A stretch of 64,000 nucleotides of DNA from Anseranas semipalmata (Eukaryota; Chordata; Aves; Anseriformes; Anseranatidae), in assembly GCA_013399115.1 (NCBI GenBank), contig VXAA01001113.1, positions 293,439-357,438 of the forward strand, given 5' to 3'. Each line of letters begins with the position of its first letter. The stretch's first letter is position 1. Shown one piece after another: positions 1 to 11,326 of the stretch. Under the pieces are notes generated by a model that had not been told where the DNA came from, made no database searches, and saw only the letters and a list, made by a program, of their open reading frames with translations. The translations under genes were made by a program, and so were the position numbers.

Positions 1-1650
1 CACCTTCATCCAAACTTTTCAATATGTGTGGCTGGGGAAGAGTTAAACCCACAGTGGCTATCTGGAGACAATTTCCTAAACTACCAGCATAGTTTTGTAA
101 CTAGTCTATGGAGCTCATGAGTTGAGTTCAATGGTATGCTCCACTCCTGGGTGACTATAGCTAATTAAATGTCTTTAAAGTTAAAAAACCCAAAGTGCTA
201 TACTTTTTTTAGAGCCAAAACTTCTGTGTGGTTTCCCATGAAGAATCAAAATCTCTCAAATTGCCTCCGGTCTTGCCAAAAAGTAAGTGGGATGTTTATG
301 GGGATTAAGGGTAACATTCGTCTGCCCTCTGAGCACAATGCACAGCAATAAGCACTGCTTGGAGAGAATCTTTTCATCCTGGAGAAGATGTCTTCAACAG
401 GTCACCCGATCCCCCCAGAATACTAGTTTATCTCCATTGTTTTAGAGTGGATTGATCTCCTGCAGGCTAGGCACAATTTAGGCTATGGGCACACAGCTCC
501 ATGCTAACTACTAAGGTTTCTGTATGTCCATCAAGACTTCATTATAATATTTGCAATGTAACATTTACCAGCTTCCATTTTTCTACCTTCTTCATAGGAT
601 AGCATCTTCTGTTGTTGTGGGGGAGATTTCCCAAGGAAGACTCCCTCTGTTCCACTTAGCATTAGGGAATGACTGGAAGAACTAGATATTTCCATTACCT
701 GTTTGTTTACCTCTGATTAAGGTAAAGCTTCCTATGGTCTTATGTTCCAAGCTTTGCTGCTTGAGCCTTCTGTTGGTGACATCTCTGATCTGAATACATT
801 AAGATCACTTCCCCCCAGATGCTTACTGGCTTCTGTTTTATTTAGTGCGCCTGGATGGTTTTCTAGGACTAAATCCAAGACAGTCTCTGACCTTGCTGGT
901 TCTTTAGTTATCCGCAGTGTATGCAGAGCCCTCCAGAAAGACATGGTTGCATCCACAAGCCTTCCTGCAGAATGTGTCAGGTGTACTGAATTTCCCCATG
1001 CTCACTCTTTTTGACAGGATACACATAAAGAGATGCAGCAGTGACACATTTTCACAGATGCCTGTGTAAGGCCAAGAATAGGTTCTCACATTCATAAAAT
1101 AAGCACAGCCTACCCTCAGGGAAGCAAGGAACTCATTTATTTTGTCTTTCCTTATCATTATTTCATCTGATCTCTCCTCTTGGTTCCTGAGACAGTAATG
1201 TGTATTTCAGCCATGTCTTCCATCCTGAGAATCTCGAAGTACCATGCCGACTTGAGTGACTTCAGCCTCCTACAACTTCAGCTATTTTCAAGTTTCTCTG
1301 GCTGGGCTTGCTTGGAGAACAATACTCTTCTCCACATTGAGGAATAAGCTGTATATTTTTAGTGAGAAAGAGATTTGTGCTTGAAAAAGAGAATTGCCAC
1401 AGTGGAGGGAGGAGATACTTGAGCTAAGATTAAATGCACCATTGCAGATACTGACAGCAGTGCAGCAGCACAAACTCTGCCTGGGCTGTTTAGCCCTTTG
1501 TCAAAGGACTCACAAATTCAGCATGGGACAATTTGCTCTTCATTTCTGTTGGGTGGCTCATTGTACAAGAAGTAAGAGCAGTCCTTGGAGAGGAGAACCT
1601 GTGGCAGCCATGGCAAATGGATACCTGGCACTAGCCTCAGAGTTTTGGAG
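1..1650. other. Unique non-coding stretch, nothing recognised
   Basis: Mixed-composition sequence with frequent stops in all six frames. The longest open frames here are about 90 codons and overlap on opposite strands, as expected by chance. I see no CR1 signature, no simple-sequence array longer than about 10 bases and no clear splice-site pair. It is left as unannotated intergenic or intronic DNA. Confidence 0.6.
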
Positions 1651-1674
1651 TTTTTTTTTTTTTTTTTTTTTTTN
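1651..1674. repeat. Poly(T) run ending in an undetermined base
   Basis: Twenty-three consecutive T are followed by a single N at 1674. The N sits exactly at the end of the homopolymer, so it is most likely an uncalled base where read or polishing support failed. The true run length should be regarded as uncertain. Confidence 0.95.
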
Positions 1675-1984
1675 CTATAAAAAAGACTTCCTTGGCTGGT
1701 ATATTTTGTGGTAAGAGTGGATGTCACATGGTTGCATAGTGTATACTAGATGCTGCTTGTCATTTAGGAGTTGTAATACATGGCACTACAGGATCTATCT
1801 CCCTTTCTGAATACCAAAGGAAAACCCCATAGAAAAGACCAGGAGGAAATGGATAGTATTATAAAAACCATAGAGTTTCAGAATTGTTCCATACACCAGG
1901 CTGCATATTGCCTGAGAAGTACTTCAGAGTTTCTTTTCTGAAATTGCCAACCAGCTTCTGCACTGGAAATGTAAGGGGTCAACT

Positions 1985-2010
1985 AAAAAAAAAAAAAAAA
2001 AAAAAAAAAA
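1985..2010 (+). repeat. Poly(A) run of 26
   Basis: An uninterrupted run of 26 A preceded by GGGGTCAACT. It could be the tail of a retroposed sequence, but I see no target-site duplication and no recognisable retrocopy upstream, so only the homopolymer itself is called. Confidence 0.95.
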
Positions 2011-2465
2011 GAGTAGGCAATCTTGAAGTTACTCTACTTTTAGGCCAGAATTAGGTATATTTCCTTACTTTCAAGCTGAAGAAAGGTTAATGATGTGTTA
2101 ATGATTTCATGTGTGTAAGGAGTGAATATGGCATTGAGAAGCTCTATCAGGAGTCATCTGCATAAATGGGTTCACTCCTGAAGTACAACACCGCTAATTT
2201 TCTCTTGATGATTTTCACCCGTGGCCCTTCATCATCTTGACTGTAACTGGTATGACATAATACAGGCCATAGCTGCTGTTTCTTTCTCTTTAGATCAAGT
2301 ACAGGGCTTGTGATGGCAGCAAGAGCAATGAGGTCTGAAATGAGATCACTGCAGTGGATGAAGGGTGTTTGGTGCTGGAGAGCTGACAGAATCTTTTTCC
2401 CACTGCCAGGAGAGGAGGTTCCCCTCATGCAAGGCATTTCTCTGTGTTGCTTTCCTGCCTGTAAG
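2011..2465. other. Unique non-coding flank of element A
   Basis: No repeat family or gene is recognised. The last 100 bases run without a visible boundary into the duplicated element that begins near 2466. I see no similarity between this flank and the flank of the second copy before 8804, so the shared unit starts close to 2466. Confidence 0.5.
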
Positions 2466-2706
2466 TTACTGTGTAATTACATCATCGCGGGAAGTATTCA
2501 TTAAAAAGCTGGAACCATTAGCAGAGGCACGGCGGCCTCCTTTGTTTTGTGCAAAATTAGATACCAGTGCGAAACCCAGTTCTAACTGCATTCATGTTCG
2601 TAAATCAAAGTCAAGTATTTCATTAGAGTGTCTGCAGTGTATGTATATAACTCAGCAGCAGAGTGTCTGCTAAGCCTAATGTGTTGCATTTAATTAACAT
2701 TTAATT
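2466..2706 (+). repeat. Element A: first copy of a diverged duplicated element, possible conserved non-coding element
   Basis: This segment aligns with 8804-9020. From 2467 to 2625 the two copies align without any gap; a hand count gives 117 of 159 identical bases (about 74%). Invariant blocks include GTGCAAAATTAGA at the centre and GTATTTCATTA at 2615-2625. After a spacer that differs by 24 bases, both copies end in the same 16-mer TAATTAACATTTAATT (here 2691-2706), an array of homeodomain-type TAAT cores. Both copies are open in one shared frame, but differences fall 19, 11 and 12 on codon positions 1, 2 and 3, which is not the pattern of protein selection. Gapless alignment despite this divergence points to an ancient exapted repeat or a duplicated regulatory element. 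I cannot name the family. Confidence 0.75.
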
Positions 2707-5700
2707 AGAGTGTTTTTGTGGGAGGTGCATAAGTATTTGCCAGGCAGCTCATAAGCATGAATCCACATGTCGCTCACTGGACATTAGTGTGCAGTTCTTG
2801 TAAATGGGGGCTGCAAGTTGCTATCACCCTTTCAAACTCGGGAGATCTAGTCCCAGGATAGCTTGAGATTCACATTTGACTTCAAATTTCACAGGGGTTA
2901 ATTTTGTTTTGGGCATCTCCACTGATATTCTTTTACTGATCTTACATATGCTGTATTTTAATGATTATATTTACTCATCTTTTATCTAATTGGGTTATGA
3001 GTGTTTGGGTCATGCTGGAATGAATTGTAAGTCTTGTCAAAGAAGATATGTTTTGTTTCAGGAAGAAAACCTTTCCCTGTCAGATCTGTGAGTCTGGAAG
3101 CTTTTAAGGCTCTGTGGCAGACACCCAAAAGTTCAGGTAGTACAGTCATTTCCATGTGCAAGGAGGGAACTGTAGTCATTTAGCCCAATTAATGTGTTAC
3201 TGAGTGGTATTTGGCAGCCTGTGTTAGATCAGATGTCAGAGGGATGAGCTCTCATATTAAACTGATGCTTTCATGCACAGTTCTGTGTTCAAAATAGGAA
3301 ATATGTATTAGTTAAGTGTTTTTAGGCTTGTTATCTTCTACTCACACCAAGCTAGTTGGTCACCCAAGGTCTTTATTGGTGTCACTGGACAGAACTAAGG
3401 CTTCTTGGGAGAGATGTAGCATGCTCAGGCCAGACACCTCCAAATGACCCTCATGGGTAAATTCATCTACCTTAGGATGGGTATCTGCAATATAGCTGTC
3501 TCCATCTGAGCGAGTCACCCCAGGTTCTCTTTATTGAGCCAGGTTCAGGTTTATCTAACTCCAAGTAGGCATCTACCCTAGCATGGACAGACCTGTGGCA
3601 TTAACTCTACAGACTCTGTTGACTAGATCTCCACTATTATAGGAGGCTAGACAGCTAGTGTAGAGGTGGACACATGGATGTCAGACACCTGAAGACAGAT
3701 AAAATGAATCCCACCTACAGAGCATCACCATCAACTGTAGAGGGAGTCTGGGGAGATCAGCTGACTCAGTTAATATACCTTAAGTTAGGGGATAAGAATA
3801 TCCTTTTCTCAACTGTCATGACACAGATAAAATGATCTCCTGTGCAGTGGTGACCGTTGCATGGGTATCTTCCTCTCTGCAGGTTGATTTAGGTGATGTT
3901 TTTCTGACCTAACATCGCTGCCACCCTCACAGACTGACTAAACATAACTGTGAGCCTAGATCTGAACTATCTTAGGGCATAGATGTGACTGGTGTTGCAA
4001 CTACAACCGAGATGTAGCACAGAGTTGTAGACTCATTGGCTTATTGCTCCGGCCCTGGCTGCAGACTCTGGCTGCAGGAAAATTACAGCCAACCTATTTA
4101 ATTTCTCTCACAGCTTCATTTCTGTGCAAGGTTTCGCTTCATCCTTGTGCTATGTAGCTTTTGCCCCATGCTGTTATTCAGCCACTGCTGTGCTCACCCT
4201 GTGGCTGATGGAAGAAGTGACCCATTTGGAGTAGCTGTCCTTTTCAGAGTGTTGCTGGGGTAAGGAGAAACTAACCAACATGACAAAGTTCCTCTTCCTG
4301 GACTGAATGCACTCTCTGGCTAAAAATAAAAGAAAAGAAGAAAGAAGGAGTTTGTTTTTGTCTCCACCTGACTGGCTGCCCAATGCTTTGTATTATGAAA
4401 AGCTGGTGAGGAGGGCTCAAATAATTACTTCTCATTTCCATGGACGCCTGTGTGAGAAATGATCTCTCTGACCCTCTGCAGGTCAGCTAGCTTTTCCTTG
4501 CATATCCCATTCCCTAATTGTTTATGTTTCATCCCCAGTTCAGTGGCAGTCACCCAGGATGGCAGGGGTGTGTTGAGCCTTCAAAGGAAAGAAAAACGGG
4601 AGAGGAAACAAATCCCATTTTTTCAGATTTTTCTCTCTGCCATGATAGCATACGTCCACCACAACTCCAGTAAGGTGAAGATGATGTTGTATAAAAGAAG
4701 GGTAGAGAGGAAGGAGTGTAGCCAAGGCAGGTCTGATGTACAGAGTACTTTCCTACCTGGGTTAGTGGGTTTAATGGACTATTGAAGGCCAGATCTCAGC
4801 TAGCGCAATTTGTGTACTTTCTCTGAAGCTAATGGAAGTCAATGCTAAATTACACCCCATATGGAATAAAAGACCACTGAGCTGAAGGGTTTCTAAATGA
4901 TGCAGTTCAGTGAGGTAAAGCAATAGATGTGTCTGGCCCGAGTGTATAGAAAGCTACAAGTTGTAATAACCTCTTCATCCCCTTTGTCAAGCCTTTTCCC
5001 TCCTCTCAGGGCATAAGTGGTAGCAGCTCAGACTGCCTGAGCCTTAGCCTCCACTTTTTGCTTGTGTGACTCAGTCTCATGAGGACAACTCAGGCCAGCT
5101 TCCCCCAGATCCACGGGACGAAGCTGAGTTACACCAGCAGCTGGTTGGGCTCTCCCCTGTTTTCCACTGGTGGGCCTCTCATGGGAATCAGAAAGAGGAG
5201 GAGGAGGAGGAAAAAATTAAGAAAACAGCAGGAGTTTGATTCAGTTTGGAGATTTCTAAGTTGCCACTGATCAAATCCAAGTACTCGCCTCATATGTTAA
5301 AAAAGATTGCTTCCATCAATCTCCAGAAAGGCTTCAAGCTGAGCCTCCCTGTCATAGGTGTCTTCATCCTTTCAGATCTGGGACACATTTAGTTTTCAAA
5401 GTATTAGTTTATTTTATGCATCTCCCTCTTCACTTCAGCTTCCTCCTTGGCTACAACCTGTAGGAGAAGGCCCAGACATGGATAATCACCAGGTTAACTT
5501 TCAAAGGAACCGCTGCAGAGTTGTCTCCTGTTTTGAAGTGAGCACTGCACCTTTTTGCTCTCCTCTTTGTGGCTCCCAGTTTGTTTTCCAGAACAATAGA
5601 AAGTTATGTCTGTCTTTATTGTTTTATATTAATACTTGACCTACAGATAGGAAGAGGAAAGTGACAAGAATACAAGGGAGAGAAAGTGAAGCCACAGGTG

Positions 5701-7380
5701 GCATCTGAGGAACATTCACCTTCTACAGCAAGCTACTTTCTCTGGGTTTCGATATCACCCCATCCACAAGTAAAATACTAAATCCTTCAAGGGAGCTCAT
5801 CTTATTGTTGTGGGGGATTAAGAAGTGGAAAGAGAGACTTCCACTGTTTGCTGCGTGGCCACTTTTCAAACTAGCAGGTCTCTGCCACATATTAATATTT
5901 CTCTAGCAGCACTACTTGGCTTACCATCAGAGCTTGCACTCACAACACTATGAACTTCACTCTTCACTGTATTTCCAGGGACATCCTGCAGATTTCTCAC
6001 CATGACCCTGTGGATCACACAGGATCAAGACCACAGAATGGGAATCATTATATCAGAATATTCTCCAAAGGCCTGCCCAGAGGTAGAAACATGCGGTGGA
6101 CACCATTGACTGCAGGACTGTGAATATATAGTCATAGTGATGCCTGTGTTCAGATATGACTCCTACATTCCCTATCTCTAAATCTAATCTCAGCAAGTCT
6201 TGCAGTTGCCTCTGTCCACAGAACTAATCAATCCGTGCAGTCTCCACAATGTGGGAAAAACTGAGCTGCAATGACTTTCTAAGTGAAAAAGGTTTTTTGC
6301 AGTGTTGATATTTTTATGGGACTATTTCTTACATTTATTTTTGCACCAAAAACATGGTTTGTCTGTCAGGAAAAACTGAAGTGATGGTCCTTGCTAGCCA
6401 GCCCCCACGACCTTTGTCATTTATACCTTTGCCTGCCGGCAGTTAGCTGGACAACAATAGCCATCCCAAGAGTGGGAGGAGAAGGCAGGTAAGCAGGTAT
6501 TCAGCCATGTGGGCAGGCAGCTGATGAACTAACATATCCTCTCCCAGAATGGAATAAGTATGAAAACTCCTGAAAAAAAAATGTGAAAAAGAGGAAAAGC
6601 CAGCTGGGCATAAGGCAGAATTACTTGTCCGTTTGCAAGATGTAGCAAATGGGAAATCCTTTCTTTCTCGAGAAGGGATTTCCACCTGCAGTCTTTAAAA
6701 GCCACTTCTGCCCTGTGCAACTTTCCTCATGTCCTTTCCATCGTACACGGATTATTCGTTACCCCAGTTGCACTTCAGCCTGGCACTCAAACCCCTTGAT
6801 TGATTTCTGGCTTCAGTCCTGGTCCCATAACTCACTGATGCTGCTTTGGGGCAGACAGAAGTGTTTTTCCAGACTGTTAGGTGACTCAGAAAAGCGTATA
6901 TTTCAATGTATATGAATATTTCACCTTAGGCTTTCAGTTATATTTTCCTTTTAACTGAAATCATCCATTTGAAGAAACTGATTTTGGTCCAGTTCTGCTG
7001 GACAATAGGAAGGACGAACACTACAGAACAATTCAGACTCACCCCAAGGAAAGGAGTTTTGCGCAGGGCTTATTTTTCCTAGTTTGGCATGTGATTTCCC
7101 TGCAAAATGCCCAGCTTCAATTTCTTTGTATTATCCTGAGAAATAGCTAGGTGAAATCTACCCCAGGCTTGTGCTTTGCTTCAGCCCCTAATCAATCTTA
7201 GCAGCCACTTATTGCTCCATATTTTACCCAGAAAAAGAGATTATGCCTTAATTATTTCTTTGCCTGCCTTTAAGGGTTGCAGGAATAAGGCAAACAGAGT
7301 TCCAGTAAAAATAATCGGCAAAATAAAAATTAAAACATCAATTTTCTCTTCTGTGATCTTCTAATTGAAATACTCTGTCC
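2707..7380. other. Unique non-coding stretch, possible very old repeat debris near 3.3-4.1 kb
   Basis: No gene is recognised; open frames stay below about 110 codons and contain no family motif. A GAGGAGGAGG purine patch lies near 5200. The part from about 3340 to 4100 has a repetitive feel (recurring phrases such as GACACCT, GGCATCTACC, AGATAAAATGA), but I cannot tie it to a named element. Everything else looks like ordinary single-copy DNA. Confidence 0.45.
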
Positions 7381-8050
7381 TTTTCAGGCTTCATGGCATT
7401 CACACAGCTTAGGTTCCCTGCGTGTTCAGTAGAAGGAACAAGACTCTTCCAGAAATGGGCCACTTCACTTCTGAGAAGTGGGTCTGGAGGTGACTGGGTG
7501 TCCCTGTTGACTGTTGTAGGAGCCTGCCTTACAGTAGATGCCTAATTTTTAGAATCATCTGCACAAAATCTGCTTTTAAAGCCAAATTTCTCTTTTTTTT
7601 TTTGGACACAATGATTTGCATGTAAATCATCAGTGAGAAGATGCTTTTAATCTCCTACCTTGATGCTTCTTTACAGGGCATTTGGGGAGACACAGCCCCA
7701 AAACTCTGTTAGAAACATCTTGAATTATTACTGTGGCTTTATCACAGTGTTCAGCTATTCCAGATTTACTGCCATATGCTGGCCTTTAGTGTAACTCCCC
7801 CTGTCCCTCACAATGTTAGCAGCCTCAGGTGTGCAGAATGGTTCCGCACGTCTGTGAATGTGATAAATGCTATCCATTACTGGCAAAATTGTTTGGCATC
7901 TCTCTTTGCCGTTCGTTTCACTACAGAAATACTTCCACTAAAATGGGGCTTTTTATTTATTTATTCCGGTGATTTCTATATCTTCATAATCATCCCGGCT
8001 GGTGCACCTTCCATTCGTTACTAGTTGTTAAAAATGCTGTACAATGTTGC
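7381..8050. promoter_or_regulatory. Candidate regulatory stretch around a POU-like palindrome
   Basis: This AT-rich stretch holds an octamer palindrome at 7611-7630, TTTATTTATTTATT at about 7950 and, further right, intact CpGs in CATCCCGGCTGG and CCATTCGTTAC. The texture (TAAT and ATTTGCAT words, no simple repeat, some CpG retained) resembles vertebrate conserved non-coding DNA. No alignment was available, so this is a composition-based suggestion only. Confidence 0.25.
7611..7630. promoter_or_regulatory. Octamer-type inverted repeat
   Basis: The sequence ATGATTTGCATGTAAATCAT has perfect 7-base arms (ATGATTT and AAATCAT) around GCATGT. It contains the canonical POU octamer ATTTGCAT at 7614-7621 and an overlapping octamer-like word on the other strand. 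This geometry could fit a POU-factor dimer. Function is inferred from motif alone. Confidence 0.35.
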
Positions 8051-8803
8051 TTTCAAACTTAATCCATTATCTGCTGTCCTCAGGGATCTGAACTGGAAAA
8101 TGACCTGTAATGTGTGCTTGAACTCATATGGCTTGGCCAAGTGGATGCAGATCGGGAGAGCACAAGCAGCTCCTTATTCTTCACGTCCTGCTGTTACAAG
8201 ATCTAGAAGAAGCACCACATGCAAAGAATAACCTTCATAGGACACTGGTAGTTGTTAAAGAGCAAAAGCCATGCCAAGGACTGTTGTAGTCACTTAGTGG
8301 TGTAGATGAATGATTTTCAACGCCCTTCATCATTCCCTGCATTGGTTAAATTACCAACTTATAGGTAACCATCCTGTCCTTGTGTGAATGTTGTGGAGTT
8401 GCAATGTGTGCTGTGGAGTTGTTTCAAAATCCACCAGCCATTGTTTTGCCTTGCAAATTACTGTACTATGAAGGTAAGAGTGTCTTTGCAATTTCAAAAG
8501 CCATAATGAAGCTCCCAAAGCCCCTAAGACTGAAGTAATCTTGTTTCTCAAATACGGGTAAGTACCAGTTCTGGCTGAAATTCCAATGATCTGGCACACC
8601 AGGGAACAAGGAGGAGAAAAGAGGGAAACTGCAATGGTAATTTTGATGCTTCCAAGATTACAGGTTGCTCCATACTTGGCTAGAGAGATTACTTTAACTG
8701 GGCAGCAAATTACCTAGAGAAGGCTTAAAATTTTACCTTGACCAAACTATGAAGTGGAATTAAAAAAATGTTTAGGGAAAAACAAGTGTATGTTAGCCAC
8801 AAA
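8051..8803. other. Unique non-coding flank of element B
   Basis: No recognised repeat or gene. Small near-repeats such as TGTTGTGGAGTTG / TGCTGTGGAGTTG occur near 8385-8420. The last 50 bases are A-rich and do not match the left flank of element A. Confidence 0.5.
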
Positions 8804-9020
8804 TTACTGTATAATTACATCGTTGAAGGAGGTATTCATTCAGGAATTGGAACCACAATTGTCTGCATGGCAGTTGTCTTTGTTCTGTGCAAAATTAGAC
8901 ACTCGTCAGAAAGACAGTTCTCAGTGCATTTGTGTTTGTAAATCATGCTCAGGTATTTCATTACTGTCTGCTTCTGACTAGCAGAAGGGCTGCTATGTTG
9001 TAGCTAATTAACATTTAATT
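8804..9020 (+). repeat. Element B: second copy of the diverged duplicated element
   Basis: This is the partner of 2466-2706 in the same orientation, offset by exactly 6338 bases across the gapless part (8805-8963). Shared blocks include ATTACATC, GAGGTATTCATT (GAAGTATTCATT in copy A), GTGCAAAATTAGA, AGACAGTTCT-type sequence, TTTGTAAATCA-type sequence and GTATTTCATTA, and the terminal 16-mer TAATTAACATTTAATT at 9005-9020. The spacer before the 16-mer is 24 bases shorter than in copy A. CpG-to-TpG type differences are common (for example TCG/TTG, CGG/TGG), and copy B has fewer CpGs. Family unknown. Confidence 0.75.
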
Positions 9021-10924
9021 GGAGGTGACTTGTAGGCAGGGCCTGTGTATGCAAAATGTATATGCCAAACATTTTCCCTAGGTTTAAATGTCACTCTTGG
9101 GGTCTGGCAGTACAGCCTGGGTTGGAAAGGCACCCATCAGAACCACACCTTTGTGGTCTGCAGACCTGTTTCACTCAGCCTGACTTTTAAGCAATCTTAG
9201 TGATAGGCTAACACTTCAGAAGACCTTTAATGATCTCCCTGTGATTTATCTTTACCCTAATCATGTTTACTGTGGATTTACACATGAGATAACAAGGAGG
9301 CTGAAAGTGTTTGCAGGAGTTATGTGTAGCGGGAGATTGGTGTCCTATAAAGGAAAAGACCTATGAAATTATGGTAAGGAAAACTGCTGATGAACCATGA
9401 GGATCTTTATCGCTGTTGCAGGCATAGTGAAGGTACACATTGACCTTTCTCTATTGTTTTGCTTGGTTTGTGCCCATATAGTTTTATCCTCAAAGCCTCA
9501 AGAGGCATAAGGACTCTGCTATGGGTTGGAAGAACGTATCTCATGTAAGAGCCTGTCAATTAACAAGATTGTATGAGTTCATCCAAGCCATGCATGAGGA
9601 ATTCTTCAGAGAGAAACCCAGAGATTTTGGGGGGCTGCTCTAGGACCTGTCTGGGGGTTCACCATCTTTTATGTTATTTCACAGCAGAGTCCCTGTGAGA
9701 CACCAATGTGATCAGAGTGCTCTTGAGTTCATTGCAGCAGCTGGTGTGTTTTATTGGATTAATGGTGTTCCTGCAGGTGCCGTGACTACACACCACTGAG
9801 AAATTGCATCCTACCGGCTTCAGTTTTCCCAGCCATCTCTTTTCCTTGCAAAATTTCTCTTAGCTTCCTGGCACTGTTTTCTAGATATTGCTCTGTGTTG
9901 CTAAACAACTAGTTTGTCCCAGCTCAAAACGTGCCACCCTTCACTCCAGGAAAAAGCCAGAATCAGAAAAGGGTACTGTATTTGCTCAGTGTGAAGCTTC
10001 ACTGTCCTCATTTGAGTTGTCAGGGGTCTCTTACAGAGGTCTCCCTGAAAACGTCTGAACATATATTGCTCCTTTTTCTCTTCTGCTCCTCTAACAGCAA
10101 GGATTCACACCCATTCCCATCACATTTTCTGCCATTCAGTGGGCATTGTGGTGCTGTCTGCATGAGTCCTTCTGCAGGGTGATGGAGAGGAGGGGAGGAA
10201 AGCTGCTGTGTTGTCTGTCAGATGGAGTTTAGTAAATAAGTGTAAATAAGGCTTGCAGAGCCATCTACAAGTTTAAAAGGATCCAGCCAGAAATAGCAAG
10301 CTGGCAGGGGGGGCTCTGCTGAACAGCATCACCCTGGCCAACTAGTTTTGCTTGTACATTTTTTTTCTGTGACTGAAGTAAAAGCTGATGGAAGAAAATG
10401 TCTATAAAGGTTCAGGAAGTGACCTGGAAGTGAAGAAACAGGAAAAAAAAGGCTCTGTGAAATTGATGTATCTCAGTCATGGGCTGGGCAGCTTTCTCCT
10501 ACATTTCCTTTTCTTCTTTGTGTAAGGTGTTATTATTTGTGTTTGCAGAAGGACACAGAGGCTCATCTGTCACTCGGGTGCATTATGATATGTGTTTTTC
10601 ATGAATGAATGCCAGCGGACATTCCCTATTGCAGAGAAGGCTGCCAGAAGTGGCTTGATATAAAGCCCTCCTTCCAAGACCTTTCCATATCGCCTTTTGG
10701 GAGAACACGGGAAATCACTCCGGCCATGCTCTGAACTGGTGGGACTTTGGTCCATGCTCCCAGCTATTCCAAACCCAGGTAACTGCAGTCAAAGGGCATG
10801 CTGAGCTCAGCTCTGAAGGGTGCCAAGGGACAATCCGGGTCTTGGAGTGTGATTGCTGCCCTGTATTGAATATTGAGTATATTGAATATCAAGAGTGGGA
10901 CACATCTCAATCAACTTGAGCAGC
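9021..10924. other. Unique non-coding stretch
   Basis: No gene or repeat family recognised. A run of seven G occurs at 10307-10313 and an AT-rich near-tandem patch TATTGAATATTGAGTATA at about 10864. The largest open frames are about 80 codons and carry no motif. Confidence 0.5.
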
Positions 10925-11280
10925 TATGGACACTTGGTTTGCCTAGTGTGGGGAAAAGGAGGCTCAGAGGTGATCCCATTGCTCCCTACAACTGCCTGAG
11001 GAAGGGAATTGGGGAGTGAGGCACCAGTCTCTTCTCTCTGGTAACCAATGACAGGATGCATTGGAACGGCACAAAGCTGTGCCAGGGGAGGCTCAGGGCG
11101 TAAGGAAAAATTTCTGTATTGTGAGGGTAGTCAAACACTGGAACAGGCTTCCTAGAGAGCAGGTTGATGCCCCAAGCCTGTCAATGTTCAAGAGGCATTT
11201 GGATAATGCTCTTAATAACGTGCTTTAATTTTTTGGTCAGCCCTGAAGTGGTCAGGCAGCTGGACTTGATGATCTTTGCT
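10925..11280 (+). mobile_element. CR1 LINE, 5'-truncated 3' end
   Basis: The order of phrases is that of the avian CR1 3' region: GGGGAAAAGGAGGCTCAGAG, TTGCTCCCTACAACTGCCTG, CAGTCTCTTCTCTCTGGTAA, GTGCCAGGGGAGGCTCAGGG, AGGAAAAATTTCTGTATTG, CACTGGAACAGGCTTCC, GTGGTCAGGCAGCTGGACTT, GATGATCTTTG. Only about 350 bases of the end of the second reading frame and the 3' UTR remain, the usual result of abortive target-primed reverse transcription. The frame is not intact and codes for nothing. The 3' end runs directly into ATTCT repeats. The late segment closely resembles the CR1 at 45462, suggesting the same or a sister subfamily. Confidence 0.93.
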
Positions 11281-11326
11281 ATTCTATTCTATTCTATTCT
11301 ATTCTATTCTATTCTATTCTATTCTA
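11281..11326 (+). repeat. (ATTCT)9 array at a CR1 tail
   Basis: Nine perfect ATTCT units directly abut the CR1 3' end. CR1 elements characteristically end in short tandem repeats of this kind, so the array is best read as the expanded CR1 tail and not an independent microsatellite. Confidence 0.95.

Noticed and set aside
1985..2010. Poly(A) run as the tail of a processed pseudogene
   Set aside because: No retrocopy body or target-site duplication could be seen.
2365..2673. 102-codon frame over element A as a coding exon
   Set aside because: Comparison with copy B shows no excess of third-position changes, and copy B's frame has a different start and end.
3340..4100. Candidate LTR or DNA-transposon remnant
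   Set aside because: No terminal repeats, no polypurine tract or primer-binding site and no family consensus I could match; noted only as possible debris.
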